A stretch of 62,923 nt of DNA from Archaeoglobus sp. JdFR-24 (GTDB taxonomy: Archaea; Halobacteriota; Archaeoglobi; Archaeoglobales; Archaeoglobaceae), in NCBI GenBank assembly GCA_002011215.1, contig MTML01000069.1:1-62923 (forward strand), read 5' to 3'. Made by a program: the position numbers and the translations under genes. Within the stretch, counting starts at the first letter, position 1, and each line of letters starts with the position of its first letter. The notes below the pieces were generated by a model. The model did no database searches. It was given only the letters and a program-made list of their open reading frames with translations, and was not told the DNA's origin. Positions 16,582 through 24,227 of this stretch are shown here, piece by piece.

Positions 16582-17287
16582 GGCGATTCAAGTAAGTTCG
16601 AGGAAAATCATAAGAGGTCATCTCAGAATATTTTTTATCCTGACCTCTCTTTTTTTAACGGTTCTATCCCAGAAAATGCAGGTTTATCTGCTTGCCATTT
16701 TGATCTTCTCTCAGCTCTCCTATCATGCTGCGGGTAAAAATTATTTCAAGATACTAAAAATACCCATGTATTTTCTTTTACCCAGCCTCCTGATAATATT
16801 GTTGATAACGGGTGGGGAAGAGCTATTCAGATTCTGGATATTTAGCATTGGTAAAGAAGGTGCGAATTCTGCGATTATGACTGGTTTAAGGGCTTTTGCT
16901 TCACTCTCTATACTTTCCTACCTGATTTTAACAACAACAATACCTGAATTTATTTCAGCTTTAAAAAAATTGAGGTTGCCGGACTTTATCATAGAGATCG
17001 CCGTATTAATTTATAGAAGCATTCAAATTCTTCTGGATGAGGCTAAAAGACTGGATGTTGCAGCCTCTTCAAGGTTAGGATATTCAAACAGGAAGGTGTT
17101 TATGAAAACAACTGCTTTACTAACCTATTCAATTTTTCTGAAGTCATTACACAGGGCGGAGAAAATGGAAGTGAGCATGCAGGCCAGATGCTATAATGGC
17201 AAAATGCCTGTCAGAGAGGAAAAGAACTCTGGATGGAAAATAGTTGCTATTCTCACCGGGATACTTCTTGGGGGATGGTTGAGTTGA
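16565..17287 (+). CDS. cbiQ: cobalt ECF transporter transmembrane subunit CbiQ
   Basis: CbiQ is the T component that couples the ATPase to CbiM. The 240-residue protein has five to six membrane segments and the two short cytoplasmic Ala/Arg-Gly coupling motifs typical of T subunits, seen here as AASSRLGY near residue 175 and SMQARCYNG near residue 205. It overlaps cbiN upstream and cbiO downstream, so production of the subunits is coupled. Confidence 0.93.
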   Translation: MHETFEAIQVSSRKIIRGHLRIFFILTSLFLTVLSQKMQVYLLAILIFSQLSYHAAGKNYFKILKIPMYFLLPSLLIILLITGGEELFRFWIFSIGKEGANSAIMTGLRAFASLSILSYLILTTTIPEFISALKKLRLPDFIIEIAVLIYRSIQILLDEAKRLDVAASSRLGYSNRKVFMKTTALLTYSIFLKSLHRAEKMEVSMQARCYNGKMPVREEKNSGWKIVAILTGILLGGWLS

Positions 17288-18000
17288 TAGAGACCATAAA
17301 TCTCCATCACACATACAGAAATGGAAATCATGTGTTGAGGGGTGTTAACTTTAAGGCTGAGAAAGGAGAGGTTACCTTCCTGCTTGGAAGGAATGGAGCT
17401 GGTAAGACAACACTTTTGATGCATCTTAATGGCTTGCTGAAACCGATAAAAGGGAAGGTGATAATCGAGGGAAGACCGATCAGGTACGATAAAAAAGGTT
17501 TAATCGATGTGCGAAGGAAGGTAGGTTTCGTATTTCAGAATCCGGATGACCAGATAGTTGCTCCGACTGTATGGCAGGAGGTAGCCTTTGGGTTGAAGAA
17601 CCTGGGTATTGAGGATAAAAAGGTGAAGACCATTGTTGAGGAGGCTCTGAAGTGGGTTAATCTTGAAGGTTTTGAGAGTAGGCTTTGCAATCTGTTAAGT
17701 GGAGGGGAGAAGAAGAGAGTTACAATTGCCAGTATTATTGCGATGCAACCGGAGATAATAATTCTCGATGAGCCAACCGCCGGTCTGGATAGTTTTGGCG
17801 TAAAAAGCATTGTAAGGATGGTTGATAAAATGAAGAGGGAAGGGAAGACTGTAATCATTTCAACGCACGATATGGATTTTGCATATGAGGTAGCGGACAA
17901 ATTTGTGGTGATAGAGGATGGAAAAATAATCCACAGCAGTGATTCAATTCCAGAAAAGGTGGCTGAAAAATGCGGTCTGAGGTTTGTGAGGTCTTATTGA
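17275..18000 (+). CDS. cbiO: cobalt ECF transporter ATP-binding subunit CbiO
   Basis: CbiO hydrolyses ATP to drive cobalt uptake. Walker A is GRNGAGKT (38-45), the Q loop VFQNPDDQI, the ABC signature LSGGEKKRV at about 141, Walker B IIILDEPTAGLD at about 161-172 and the switch His in STHDMD. The frame is open from 17233, but the ATG at 17275, preceded by GGGGG and overlapping the cbiQ stop by 13 bp, gives the normal 241-residue subunit beginning MVELIETINLHHTY. Confidence 0.95.
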   Translation: MVELIETINLHHTYRNGNHVLRGVNFKAEKGEVTFLLGRNGAGKTTLLMHLNGLLKPIKGKVIIEGRPIRYDKKGLIDVRRKVGFVFQNPDDQIVAPTVWQEVAFGLKNLGIEDKKVKTIVEEALKWVNLEGFESRLCNLLSGGEKKRVTIASIIAMQPEIIILDEPTAGLDSFGVKSIVRMVDKMKREGKTVIISTHDMDFAYEVADKFVVIEDGKIIHSSDSIPEKVAEKCGLRFVRSY

Positions 18001-18042
18001 TATGTTTTTGATGTGCTATGTGGAATTCACTGGAGGTGAAGT

Positions 18043-18546
18043 ATGAAAGTAACAAAGCCTGAAATCATCGGCATTCTGTTTGCAAAACTCAAACCGGAGA
18101 AACATGAAATATTTGCAGACATAGGTTGTGGAAGCGGAAGCGTTTCAGAGTTTTTTGCTCCATTCGTAAGGAAAGTTTATGCTGTAGATGTAGATGAAAA
18201 TATGGTTGATGAGGCTGAAAAGAGGCTTGATAGATTTAAAAACGCTGAAGTGCTGAATATCGATGGTCTGGATTTTCTTGAGAAATATGATTATGATATT
18301 CTATTCTTTGGTGGCACGAAAAACATCAGAGAAATGTTAAAAATAGCCTCAGAAAAGGCTAAAAAGATTGCAGTAAATGCCGCCAGAATTGAAGTTGCTG
18401 TTGATGTAATAGACATTATGAAAAAAACGGGCATTTTCAGCGAGGCGTTAATCTTAACAGTCTCCAAAAGCTATGAGCTTGCAGGTAAAACTGCCTTCAA
18501 AAGCTTAAATCCTGTTTTTATGGTGGTAGGTCAGCATCCTGACTGA
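18043..18546 (+). CDS. cbiT: cobalt-precorrin-6B C15-methyltransferase (decarboxylating) CbiT
   Basis: CbiT methylates C15 and decarboxylates the C12 acetate chain of the corrin ring. The protein is a class I SAM methyltransferase of 167 residues with motif I ADIGCGSGSVS at about 26-36 and the acidic VDVDENMVDEAE that binds the SAM ribose. A GGAGGTGA site lies ahead of the ATG. In other organisms the domain is fused to CbiE as CobL; here cbiE is separate at 22888. cbiL follows 9 bp later. Confidence 0.93.
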   Translation: MKVTKPEIIGILFAKLKPEKHEIFADIGCGSGSVSEFFAPFVRKVYAVDVDENMVDEAEKRLDRFKNAEVLNIDGLDFLEKYDYDILFFGGTKNIREMLKIASEKAKKIAVNAARIEVAVDVIDIMKKTGIFSEALILTVSKSYELAGKTAFKSLNPVFMVVGQHPD

Positions 18547-18555
18547 GGTGGTTGA

Positions 18556-19152
18556 ATGCTCTACGGAATTGGTCTGGGCCCGGGAGATAAAGAACTGCTC
18601 ACGTTAAAGGCTGTTAGAATAATAAAGGAAGTTGATGAGGTAATTGTTCCTGGAAAGCTTGCCTATGGTCTGATATCAGATATAAGAGAACCACGGATCG
18701 TTGAATTTCCAATGGGGAAAAGTGAAGAGGTCTCAAAAGAGCTTGGGGAGGAACTTGCAGAGAGGTGTGAGGACGAGGACGTTGCTTTTTGCTGTCTCGG
18801 CGATCCGGTCTTTTATTCGACTTTTCAGCATGTTGTGGAGGTTGTTAAAGAGCACAATTCGCGAATCAGGATTGAAATCATACCGGGCATAACGAGCTTC
18901 ACAGCATCCTTTTCAAAACTCGGTTTGTTCGTGGACAGACCCATGCTTGTAACAACACCCGGCGATGGAAAAGTGGATACTGTTGCCATTCTAAAGGCAA
19001 CAAAGCCCAGATCAATCGCCGAAAATTACCCGGATTTCAAATTCTACATGGTGGAGAGGATGTATATGGATGCCGAGAGAATTCTAACAGAGATGCCTGA
19101 AAAAGCAGATTACTTTACAGTTCTCATAGGTAAAAGACGATGGCGGTTTTAA
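18556..19152 (+). CDS. cbiL: cobalt-factor II C20-methyltransferase CbiL
   Basis: CbiL adds the C20 methyl group early in the anaerobic corrin pathway. The tetrapyrrole-methylase fold is evident from GIGLGPGDKELLTLKAVR at the N terminus, CLGDPVFYSTF (SAM loop) and the IPGITSFTASFSKLG segment. At 198 residues it is shorter than the roughly 220-240 of typical CbiL. The C terminus runs VLIGKRRWRF and stops inside a tract that resembles the adjacent tandem repeat, so the end may have been remodelled. It forms a pair with cbiT. Confidence 0.9.
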   Translation: MLYGIGLGPGDKELLTLKAVRIIKEVDEVIVPGKLAYGLISDIREPRIVEFPMGKSEEVSKELGEELAERCEDEDVAFCCLGDPVFYSTFQHVVEVVKEHNSRIRIEIIPGITSFTASFSKLGLFVDRPMLVTTPGDGKVDTVAILKATKPRSIAENYPDFKFYMVERMYMDAERILTEMPEKADYFTVLIGKRRWRF

Positions 19153-19184
19153 TTAAGGTTTTAAAGGTTTTAAAGGTTTTAAAG
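19145..19184 (+). repeat. 9-bp tandem repeat after cbiL
   Basis: Three perfect copies of AAGGTTTTA (19155-19163, 19164-19172, 19173-19181) start three bases after the cbiL stop. The sequence carrying the stop itself (GGTTTTAA, 19145-19152) looks like a partial earlier copy. Confidence 0.85.
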
Positions 19185-19249
19185 TCACTCCCGGATTTTC
19201 AGATGAACTTACAGAAAACTAAAATGTAACGTGGTTTCAAATCGCTATT

Positions 19250-19258
19250 CTTTTATAC
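19250..19258 (+). promoter_or_regulatory. TATA box of the cbiFGHCDEX operon
   Basis: CTTTTATAC-type box centred about 26 bp before the cbiF ATG at 19280, with no Shine-Dalgarno sequence. The long operon therefore seems to begin with a leaderless cistron, while the internal genes are coupled by overlaps. Confidence 0.5.
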
Positions 19259-19279
19259 AACTATTTTGACTTTAACTCA

Positions 19280-19978
19280 ATGAAAGTTTACTTCGTTGGA
19301 TTCGGCCCAGGCAACCCGGAACTTCTGACTGTAAGGGCGTATAGAATATTGAAGGATGCGGATCTGATCATTTATCCAGGCTCTATAATTCATGAAAAAT
19401 TCCTTTCAGAGTTCAATGGTGAGAAAATAAACAGCTACGGCCTGAAACTCGAAAAGATCGTTGACATCATCGCTGATGCGGTCAGCAGAGGAAAAAAGGT
19501 GGTGAGAGTTCAGAGTGGAGATCCCAGTATCTATGGAGCCATAGCAGAGCAAATTCATGAGCTTGAAAGAAGAGGTATTGAATGTGAAGTCATTCCTGGT
19601 GTTAGCAGTATTTTTGCATCGGCAGCATCTTTGGGTATCGAGCTCACATCCTGTAATGAGGCGGTTGTTATAACCCGCCCCGCAGGCAAGACCCTTGAAG
19701 AGGATTATCTGGATGAACTGAGCAGAATACCCTCAACCCTTGTCATTCTTCTCGGTGTCGATAAAATCAGATATGTGGTGGAGAAGGTCGGGAAGGTCAG
19801 GGGCTTTGATGAACCGGCAGCAGTGGTTTATCATGCCTCAAGGGAAGATGAAAAAGTTATCATCGGAAATCTTGGAGATATAGTTGAGAGGGTTGAGAAA
19901 GAGGAGATAAAAAGAACTGCGGTGATAATAATTGGTAAATGTCTGAAGGAATACAGGAGGTCTGTCCTATACGCATAG
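19280..19978 (+). CDS. cbiF: cobalt-precorrin-4 C11-methyltransferase CbiF
   Basis: CbiF methylates C11 using SAM. The protein (232 aa) opens with VYFVGFGPGNPELLTVRA and has the CbiF-specific SGDPSIYGAIAEQIHELERR and VIPGVSSIFASAASLGIELT blocks, which separate it from CbiL and CbiH. It is the first gene of a run of seven overlapping or nearly abutting cobalamin genes, and its 3' end overlaps cbiG by 40 bp. Confidence 0.94.
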   Translation: MKVYFVGFGPGNPELLTVRAYRILKDADLIIYPGSIIHEKFLSEFNGEKINSYGLKLEKIVDIIADAVSRGKKVVRVQSGDPSIYGAIAEQIHELERRGIECEVIPGVSSIFASAASLGIELTSCNEAVVITRPAGKTLEEDYLDELSRIPSTLVILLGVDKIRYVVEKVGKVRGFDEPAAVVYHASREDEKVIIGNLGDIVERVEKEEIKRTAVIIIGKCLKEYRRSVLYA

Positions 19979-20664
19979 TTGTATTGGGTTTTGAGAGAGA
20001 TCTGGAAATTCTTGAAAAGCTCTCTGAATACTTGAAAGCCAAAATTGTACTTTATGAACCGGATATCTGGAAAAATTTGTTTGAATATGATTGTATAGTA
20101 GCTTATATGCCATCCGGAATAGTGATCAGGGGGATTTGCCCCTACCTGAGGGGTAAATGGGTTGATCCGGCAATAGTTGTGGTGAATAAGGGATTGGATT
20201 ATGCTGTTCCGATACTTGGCGGACATCATGGAGGGAATGAGGTCGCAAAATTTCTGGAGAATTTCGGGTTAAAGGCTGTGATAACCACTGCTATGGAATA
20301 CACGGAGGGTTTAAGTGTAGGGATTGGGTGTAGAAAGGGCATCAAAGCTGAAGAGGTCGTGGATGCCATTTTGAGGTCTCTTGATGATATAAATTCCAGT
20401 TTAGAGGATGTCAGGGTCATAGCCACTGCAGAAATTAAAAAGGATGAAAGTGGGATTAAGGGGGCAGCGGATATCCTGAAAAAGCCACTGATGTTCGCCA
20501 GGAAGGAAGATATAAACTCCACGAGCACTTTAACCCCTTCAAAAGCGACCAGCATCGGACTTCAGAGTGTTGCGGAGGCTTGCTCGCTCATATTTTCGAG
20601 AGAGAAAAAACTGATCCTTCCAAAGAGAGTGTATGGGGGTGTGACTATTGCCATCTCAAGGTAA
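19939..20664 (+). CDS. cbiG: cobalt-precorrin-5A hydrolase CbiG
   Basis: CbiG opens the delta-lactone ring and releases the C20 carbon as acetaldehyde, the step unique to the anaerobic pathway. The N-terminal part includes VAYMPSGIVIRGICPYL and PILGGHHGGNEVA, and the C-terminal domain starts with SVGIGCRKGIKAEEV, both typical of CbiG. At 241 residues it is compact, with a short central region. The gene begins inside cbiF and ends inside cbiH. Confidence 0.93.
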   Translation: MSEGIQEVCPIRIVVLGFERDLEILEKLSEYLKAKIVLYEPDIWKNLFEYDCIVAYMPSGIVIRGICPYLRGKWVDPAIVVVNKGLDYAVPILGGHHGGNEVAKFLENFGLKAVITTAMEYTEGLSVGIGCRKGIKAEEVVDAILRSLDDINSSLEDVRVIATAEIKKDESGIKGAADILKKPLMFARKEDINSTSTLTPSKATSIGLQSVAEACSLIFSREKKLILPKRVYGGVTIAISR

Positions 20665-21400
20665 GCTGTACGTGGTCGGAATCGGACCTGGAGATGAGAA
20701 GTTGTTAACTTTAAAGGCTTTAAAGGTCTTAAAGAACTCAGATTACGTTCTGGGACATAAAAGCTATGTGAACAGAATTAGACATCTCGTAAAAGGAGAG
20801 ATTATAGAAAGTGGAATGGGCAGAGAAGTTGAGAGGGTGAAACTGGCTGTAGAACTGGCAGAAAGTAATGTTGTGAGTCTGGTAAGTGGAGGAGATCCCT
20901 CGGTTTATGGCATGTCATCTCTGGTTGCTGAATATATAGAAGAAAATAAAATTGATATTTATTGTGAAGTGATCCCTGGTGTAACAGCTTTGTGTGCCGC
21001 TTCACCACTTCTCGGCTCGATTGTAAGCGGAGATCATGCGGTTATAAGTCTCAGTGATCTGCTCACTCCATGGGAAACCATTGAAAGAAGACTCAGATGT
21101 GCATTGAAGGGAGATTTTGTAATAGCAATTTACAATCCCTCCAGCAAAAGGAGAAGGAGAAATTTAATCAAAGCTTTGAGAATAATATCTGAAGAGAGGG
21201 GAGACGTTTTTCTGGGGATAGTCAGAAATGCACATCGTGATGACGAAAAGGTTCTGGTTGTGAAAACGAGTGAGCTTAGTGAAAGGCCCGAAATAGTTGA
21301 TATGCATACCATTCTTTTCATACCGAATTCTGAAACTGTCCTTTTGAACGGAAAGATGGTTACACCAAGAGGATACGGAAGAAAGTATGTTCTGAGGTGA
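20648..21400 (+). CDS. cbiH: cobalt-precorrin-3B C17-methyltransferase CbiH
   Basis: CbiH methylates C17 with ring contraction. The product (250 aa) shows LYVVGIGPGDEKLLTLKAL, VSGGDPSVYGMSSLV, VIPGVTALCAASPLLGSIV and the late IYNPSSKRRRRNL that is characteristic of CbiH/CobJ. The upstream-most start is a TTG at 20648, overlapping cbiG by 17 bp; no ATG is available near the required N terminus. Confidence 0.94.
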   Translation: MPSQGKLYVVGIGPGDEKLLTLKALKVLKNSDYVLGHKSYVNRIRHLVKGEIIESGMGREVERVKLAVELAESNVVSLVSGGDPSVYGMSSLVAEYIEENKIDIYCEVIPGVTALCAASPLLGSIVSGDHAVISLSDLLTPWETIERRLRCALKGDFVIAIYNPSSKRRRRNLIKALRIISEERGDVFLGIVRNAHRDDEKVLVVKTSELSERPEIVDMHTILFIPNSETVLLNGKMVTPRGYGRKYVLR

Positions 21401-21404
21401 TTTC

Positions 21405-21989
21405 ATGATGGGCGATCTGACTGATGAGGCTAAGGAGATAGTGAGAAGGAGTTATGAGATAGTTGAAAAATACGTGAAAGGAAATTCTCCGGAGGATTTC
21501 ATAATCAAAAGGTGCATCATCTCAACAGGTGATCCTGAAATTAAGAATTTAATTGTTTTCAGGGGAGATGCGGTAAAAGATGGAATTAAGGCAATCAGAA
21601 GGAGGAAAAGGGTGATTACAGATGTTGCGATGGTTAAGGCAGGAATAAGAGCTATGGATCTTGAGGTGCTTACCGCTATAGAGCATGGTGATGGAGCGAG
21701 CGGGAGGACGAGGGTTTCTGCGGGCATGCTCAATCTGGGAGCTAAGATTGATGGAAGTATTGTTGCGATAGGAAACGCTCCATCGGCAGCCATAACCCTC
21801 TGTGATATGGTTGAGATGGGAATAAAACCTTCATTAGTTGTTGCCACCCCGGTTGGGTTTGTAAACGCTGCAGAATCGAAAGAGATGATAAGAGGGCTGG
21901 ATATACCTTCCATCACGACAGTTGGAACGAGGGGTGGTAGCACTCTTTGCGTGGCAATAATCAATTCAATAATCGCTTTAGCACTATGA
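21405..21989 (+). CDS. cbiC: cobalt-precorrin-8 methylmutase CbiC
   Basis: CbiC moves the C11 methyl group to C12, giving cobyrinic acid. The 194-residue protein has IIKRCIISTGDPEI, a GNAPSAAITLCDMV block and PVGFVNAAESKEM, followed by GTRGGSTLCVAIINS, all family hallmarks; the catalytic His is expected in the AIEHGDGASGRTR region. GAGGTGA precedes the ATG at 21405. The stop overlaps the cbiD start (ATGA). Confidence 0.94.
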   Translation: MMGDLTDEAKEIVRRSYEIVEKYVKGNSPEDFIIKRCIISTGDPEIKNLIVFRGDAVKDGIKAIRRRKRVITDVAMVKAGIRAMDLEVLTAIEHGDGASGRTRVSAGMLNLGAKIDGSIVAIGNAPSAAITLCDMVEMGIKPSLVVATPVGFVNAAESKEMIRGLDIPSITTVGTRGGSTLCVAIINSIIALAL

Positions 21990-22891
21990 TTGATCCAATA
22001 GAGTTCTACAGGTATCCGGAAGAGTGGGTGAAAAAGCGAAAAGAGGTGGAAGGTAAAAAAGAGGTGTGCGGGAAAATTGGGAGCGGTCTGTACATTCTAA
22101 CAGAAGATGGATGGCTCAGGAGAGGTATATCCACGGCAACTACAGCATCAGCGGCTATCTGTGGTTTGATCTGTGGTGAAAAAGAGGTAATTGTGGCGAC
22201 TCCCTCAGGGTTGAAGGTTATGGTAGAGGTCAGGATTCAGGATAGCGAATCGAGGGCCATCAAATTTTCGGGTGATCATGCTTTCGATGTTACTGATGGT
22301 ATAGAAATTGTGGCGAGAAAGGCAGATAAGGGGATAAATTTCGGTAGAGGTATAGGTATGCTGAGAAACAGAAAGGCTGTGAGCAGTTCTGCGATAAGGC
22401 AGATAACGGATAATTTCAGGAGGTATGCAGAAAGAAACGGATACAACGCTGGGGTTAAGGTGGAGGTTCCAGAGGGGGAAAAGATAGCCATGAGGACTGA
22501 TAACGCCAGAATCGGAATAAAAGGTGGGATATCCTTGCTTGGCACAACGGGTTTTGTTGAACCCTGGTGTAAAAAGCTGATTGAAACGAAAATTGAGATC
22601 GCAAAAAGATATGATGGGGTGGCGATCACAACCGGCAGAAAGGGCTGGAAGTGGTGCATGGAGAATCAGGATTATCAACCCTTCGTCTTTGGGATGCACA
22701 TCGAGGAGGCTTTAAGGGCTCTGGATTGTCCGATCATACTGGCCGGTTTACCATCTCTGCTTGTAAAATGGGCTGTTCCAGATCTGAGGGGAAAACTGCT
22801 TTCTGGAATGGATTTGGGTAAATACAGAGGTAAGATACTGGAGAAAGCCAGGAAGATAAACGGAAATGTTGAAGATGTGGTTTTGTTATGA
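21986..22891 (+). CDS. cbiD: cobalt-precorrin-5B C1-methyltransferase CbiD
   Basis: CbiD methylates C1 in the anaerobic route. The N terminus contains LRRGISTATTASAAICG, the variant here of the LRxGxTTGTxAAAA signature, and later KGGISLLGTTGFVEPWC. The open frame runs from 21947, but ATG 21986 overlapping the cbiC stop gives 301 residues beginning MIDPIEFYRYPEEW. It ends overlapping cbiE (ATGA). It is somewhat shorter than bacterial CbiD. Confidence 0.92.
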   Translation: MIDPIEFYRYPEEWVKKRKEVEGKKEVCGKIGSGLYILTEDGWLRRGISTATTASAAICGLICGEKEVIVATPSGLKVMVEVRIQDSESRAIKFSGDHAFDVTDGIEIVARKADKGINFGRGIGMLRNRKAVSSSAIRQITDNFRRYAERNGYNAGVKVEVPEGEKIAMRTDNARIGIKGGISLLGTTGFVEPWCKKLIETKIEIAKRYDGVAITTGRKGWKWCMENQDYQPFVFGMHIEEALRALDCPIILAGLPSLLVKWAVPDLRGKLLSGMDLGKYRGKILEKARKINGNVEDVVLL

Positions 22892-23448
22892 TACGGATTG
22901 TTGGTGTTGGAGTCACAGATGGACATATAACTGAAAGAGCTAAAAAGATAATTGAGGATGCGGAAGTTGTGTATGGTAGTGAAAGGGCAATAAAACTCGC
23001 AGAAAAGTGCATTAAAGGTGAGAAAGTCATTCTCAGGAAATTTAGCAGTGATGTTTATGAATCTATAAATAATGAGAAAAGGAAAGTTGTGGTGCTCTCC
23101 ACCGGCGATCCAATGGTTACGGGTCTGGGAAGAAGGATTGAGGGTGTTGTTGAACCTGGAATTTCATCTGTTCAGCTCGCCCTTGCGAGACTTAAAGTTG
23201 ATTTGACGGAAGTTATTGTTATGGATTCTCACGGTAAAAACAGTTATGAGAGTATAGAGGAAGTTTTGAAGTTTCGTGATGTATTGATTCTTGCTGACTC
23301 CAGTTTCGATTTGAGTTTTTTGGGGGGCAGGGAGATCACAATTCTTGAAAATTTAGGTCTTGAAAATGAGATTATACAAACAGGAAAGGCATGTGAGCTG
23401 AAAATTCGTTCAGAGCTGGTTATAATTTATGTTAAAGGAGGTGATTGA
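22888..23448 (+). CDS. cbiE: cobalt-precorrin-7 C5-methyltransferase CbiE
   Basis: CbiE methylates C5. The 186-residue methylase starts IRIVGVGVTDGHITERAKK and carries VVVLSTGDPMVTGLGRRI and VEPGISSVQLALARL. It is smaller than CbiF or CbiH, as usual for CbiE, and is not fused to CbiT, which is encoded upstream at 18043. It overlaps cbiD by four bases and abuts cbiX. Confidence 0.92.
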   Translation: MIRIVGVGVTDGHITERAKKIIEDAEVVYGSERAIKLAEKCIKGEKVILRKFSSDVYESINNEKRKVVVLSTGDPMVTGLGRRIEGVVEPGISSVQLALARLKVDLTEVIVMDSHGKNSYESIEEVLKFRDVLILADSSFDLSFLGGREITILENLGLENEIIQTGKACELKIRSELVIIYVKGGD

Positions 23449-23832
23449 ATGAGAGGGTTGGTTATTGTTGGGCATGGGAGCCAGTTGCCCCATTACAGTG
23501 AAATCATGGAACTGCACAGGCAGAGAATTGGGAGAACGGGCATATTCGATGAGGTGAAAATAGCATTTGCGGCGAGAGAGAGAAAACCCTTGCCAGATGA
23601 GGCGGTTAGGAGTATGAAGAGCGATTTGGTGTATGTGGTTCCGCTGTTCATTTCTGCCGGTCTGCATGTTGCTGAAGATTTGCCGGAGTTCTTTGGCTTT
23701 CCGAGAGGTGCTGGAAGGAAAGAGGGGGAATTCGAAGGCAAGAAGATTATAATTTGTGATCCAGTAGGTGAAGATATATTTGTAAGTTATGCGATACTGA
23801 ATTCTGCTTTTGGCATCAAAACCAGCTTTTAA
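23449..23832 (+). CDS. cbiX: sirohydrochlorin cobaltochelatase, short CbiX
   Basis: CbiX inserts Co2+ into sirohydrochlorin, the first committed step of the pathway. This is the short archaeal form (127 aa) that works as a homodimer. The metal-site histidines are His9 in VIVGHGSQ and His73 in [15 protein letters not shown] near-perfect AAAGGAGGTGAT precedes the ATG directly after cbiE. It closes the operon and is followed by oligo-T. Confidence 0.94.
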   Translation: MRGLVIVGHGSQLPHYSEIMELHRQRIGRTGIFDEVKIAFAARERKPLPDEAVRSMKSDLVYVVPLFISAGLHVAEDLPEFFGFPRGAGRKEGEFEGKKIIICDPVGEDIFVSYAILNSAFGIKTSF

Positions 23833-23841
23833 TTTTTTTAC
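23829..23841 (+). terminator. oligo-T stretch after cbiX
   Basis: TTTTAATTTTTTT overlaps the cbiX stop and marks the likely end of the cbiF-cbiX transcript. Confidence 0.4.
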
Positions 23842-23901
23842 AGACCTGAAGTTGATTGGGGTTTTACGGTTCATTTGATTGGAGATGGGTGCTGATCTGA
23901 G

Positions 23902-23989
23902 ATGCATTCAAGGGCTACCGGAGTCAAAGCTCCTCACTCGCACAAGGGACTTCTGGACGGGTTTGTGTTAGCCTTACCGTCCCCGCATT
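23902..23989 (-). mobile_element. tail of a TnpB (IS605/IS1341-type) gene with right-end RNA scaffold, relic
   Basis: Read on the minus strand, bases 23989-23924 encode NAGTVRLTQTRPEVPCASEEL and a TGA. This resembles the C-terminal tail of archaeal TnpB proteins as I remember them. The DNA around it is GC-rich and foldable: GGACGG pairs with CCGTCC across a 16-base loop, and GGAG pairs with CTCC around the stop. TnpB elements encode their guide (omega) RNA across just this region of the gene end and right end. Upstream sequence is AT-rich without the rest of TnpB, so only the end of the element survives. Confidence 0.5.
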
Positions 23990-24040
23990 GGATAAAAAAA
24001 GTAAAACAAAAGTTACACTCGCCCAATTATTTGTTCTTGG

Positions 24041-24080
24041 CAGAGATAGCACATCCATAACAGAGATAGTATATTCATAA
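24041..24080 (+). repeat. 20-bp imperfect tandem duplication
   Basis: CAGAGATAGCACATCCATAA (24041-24060) is followed directly by CAGAGATAGTATATTCATAA. It lies in the 390-bp gap between cbiX and the ATPase gene, which otherwise holds only the TnpB relic and the ATPase promoter. Confidence 0.85.
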
Positions 24081-24188
24081 AATACACCAATACATAAACG
24101 CGGTGAGGAAACTCTTGGTAACGAACTTCTTTCGTGGTTTGTCTTCCAGTATCTTTGACCCTCAAGTTAATTGACAAATCACCAATAT

Positions 24189-24227
24189 CTTTAAATAACA
24201 TAATCTTGATTATATAATCGTGATTAT
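24189..24227 (+). promoter_or_regulatory. ATPase promoter with two tandem palindromes
   Basis: A TATA box TTTAAATAA (about 24190-24198) is followed at once by two adjacent 14-bp palindromes, ATAATCTTGATTAT (24200-24213) and ATAATCGTGATTAT (24214-24227), the second ending on the ATG at 24226. Both share ATAATCnnGATTAT and cover the expected transcription start, the position of a repressor site. The regulator is not identifiable here. Confidence 0.65.

Noticed and set aside
23881..24000. tRNA or other classical RNA gene in the GC-rich patch
   Set aside because: No acceptor/T-arm pattern fits, whereas the minus strand reads as a TnpB C terminus.
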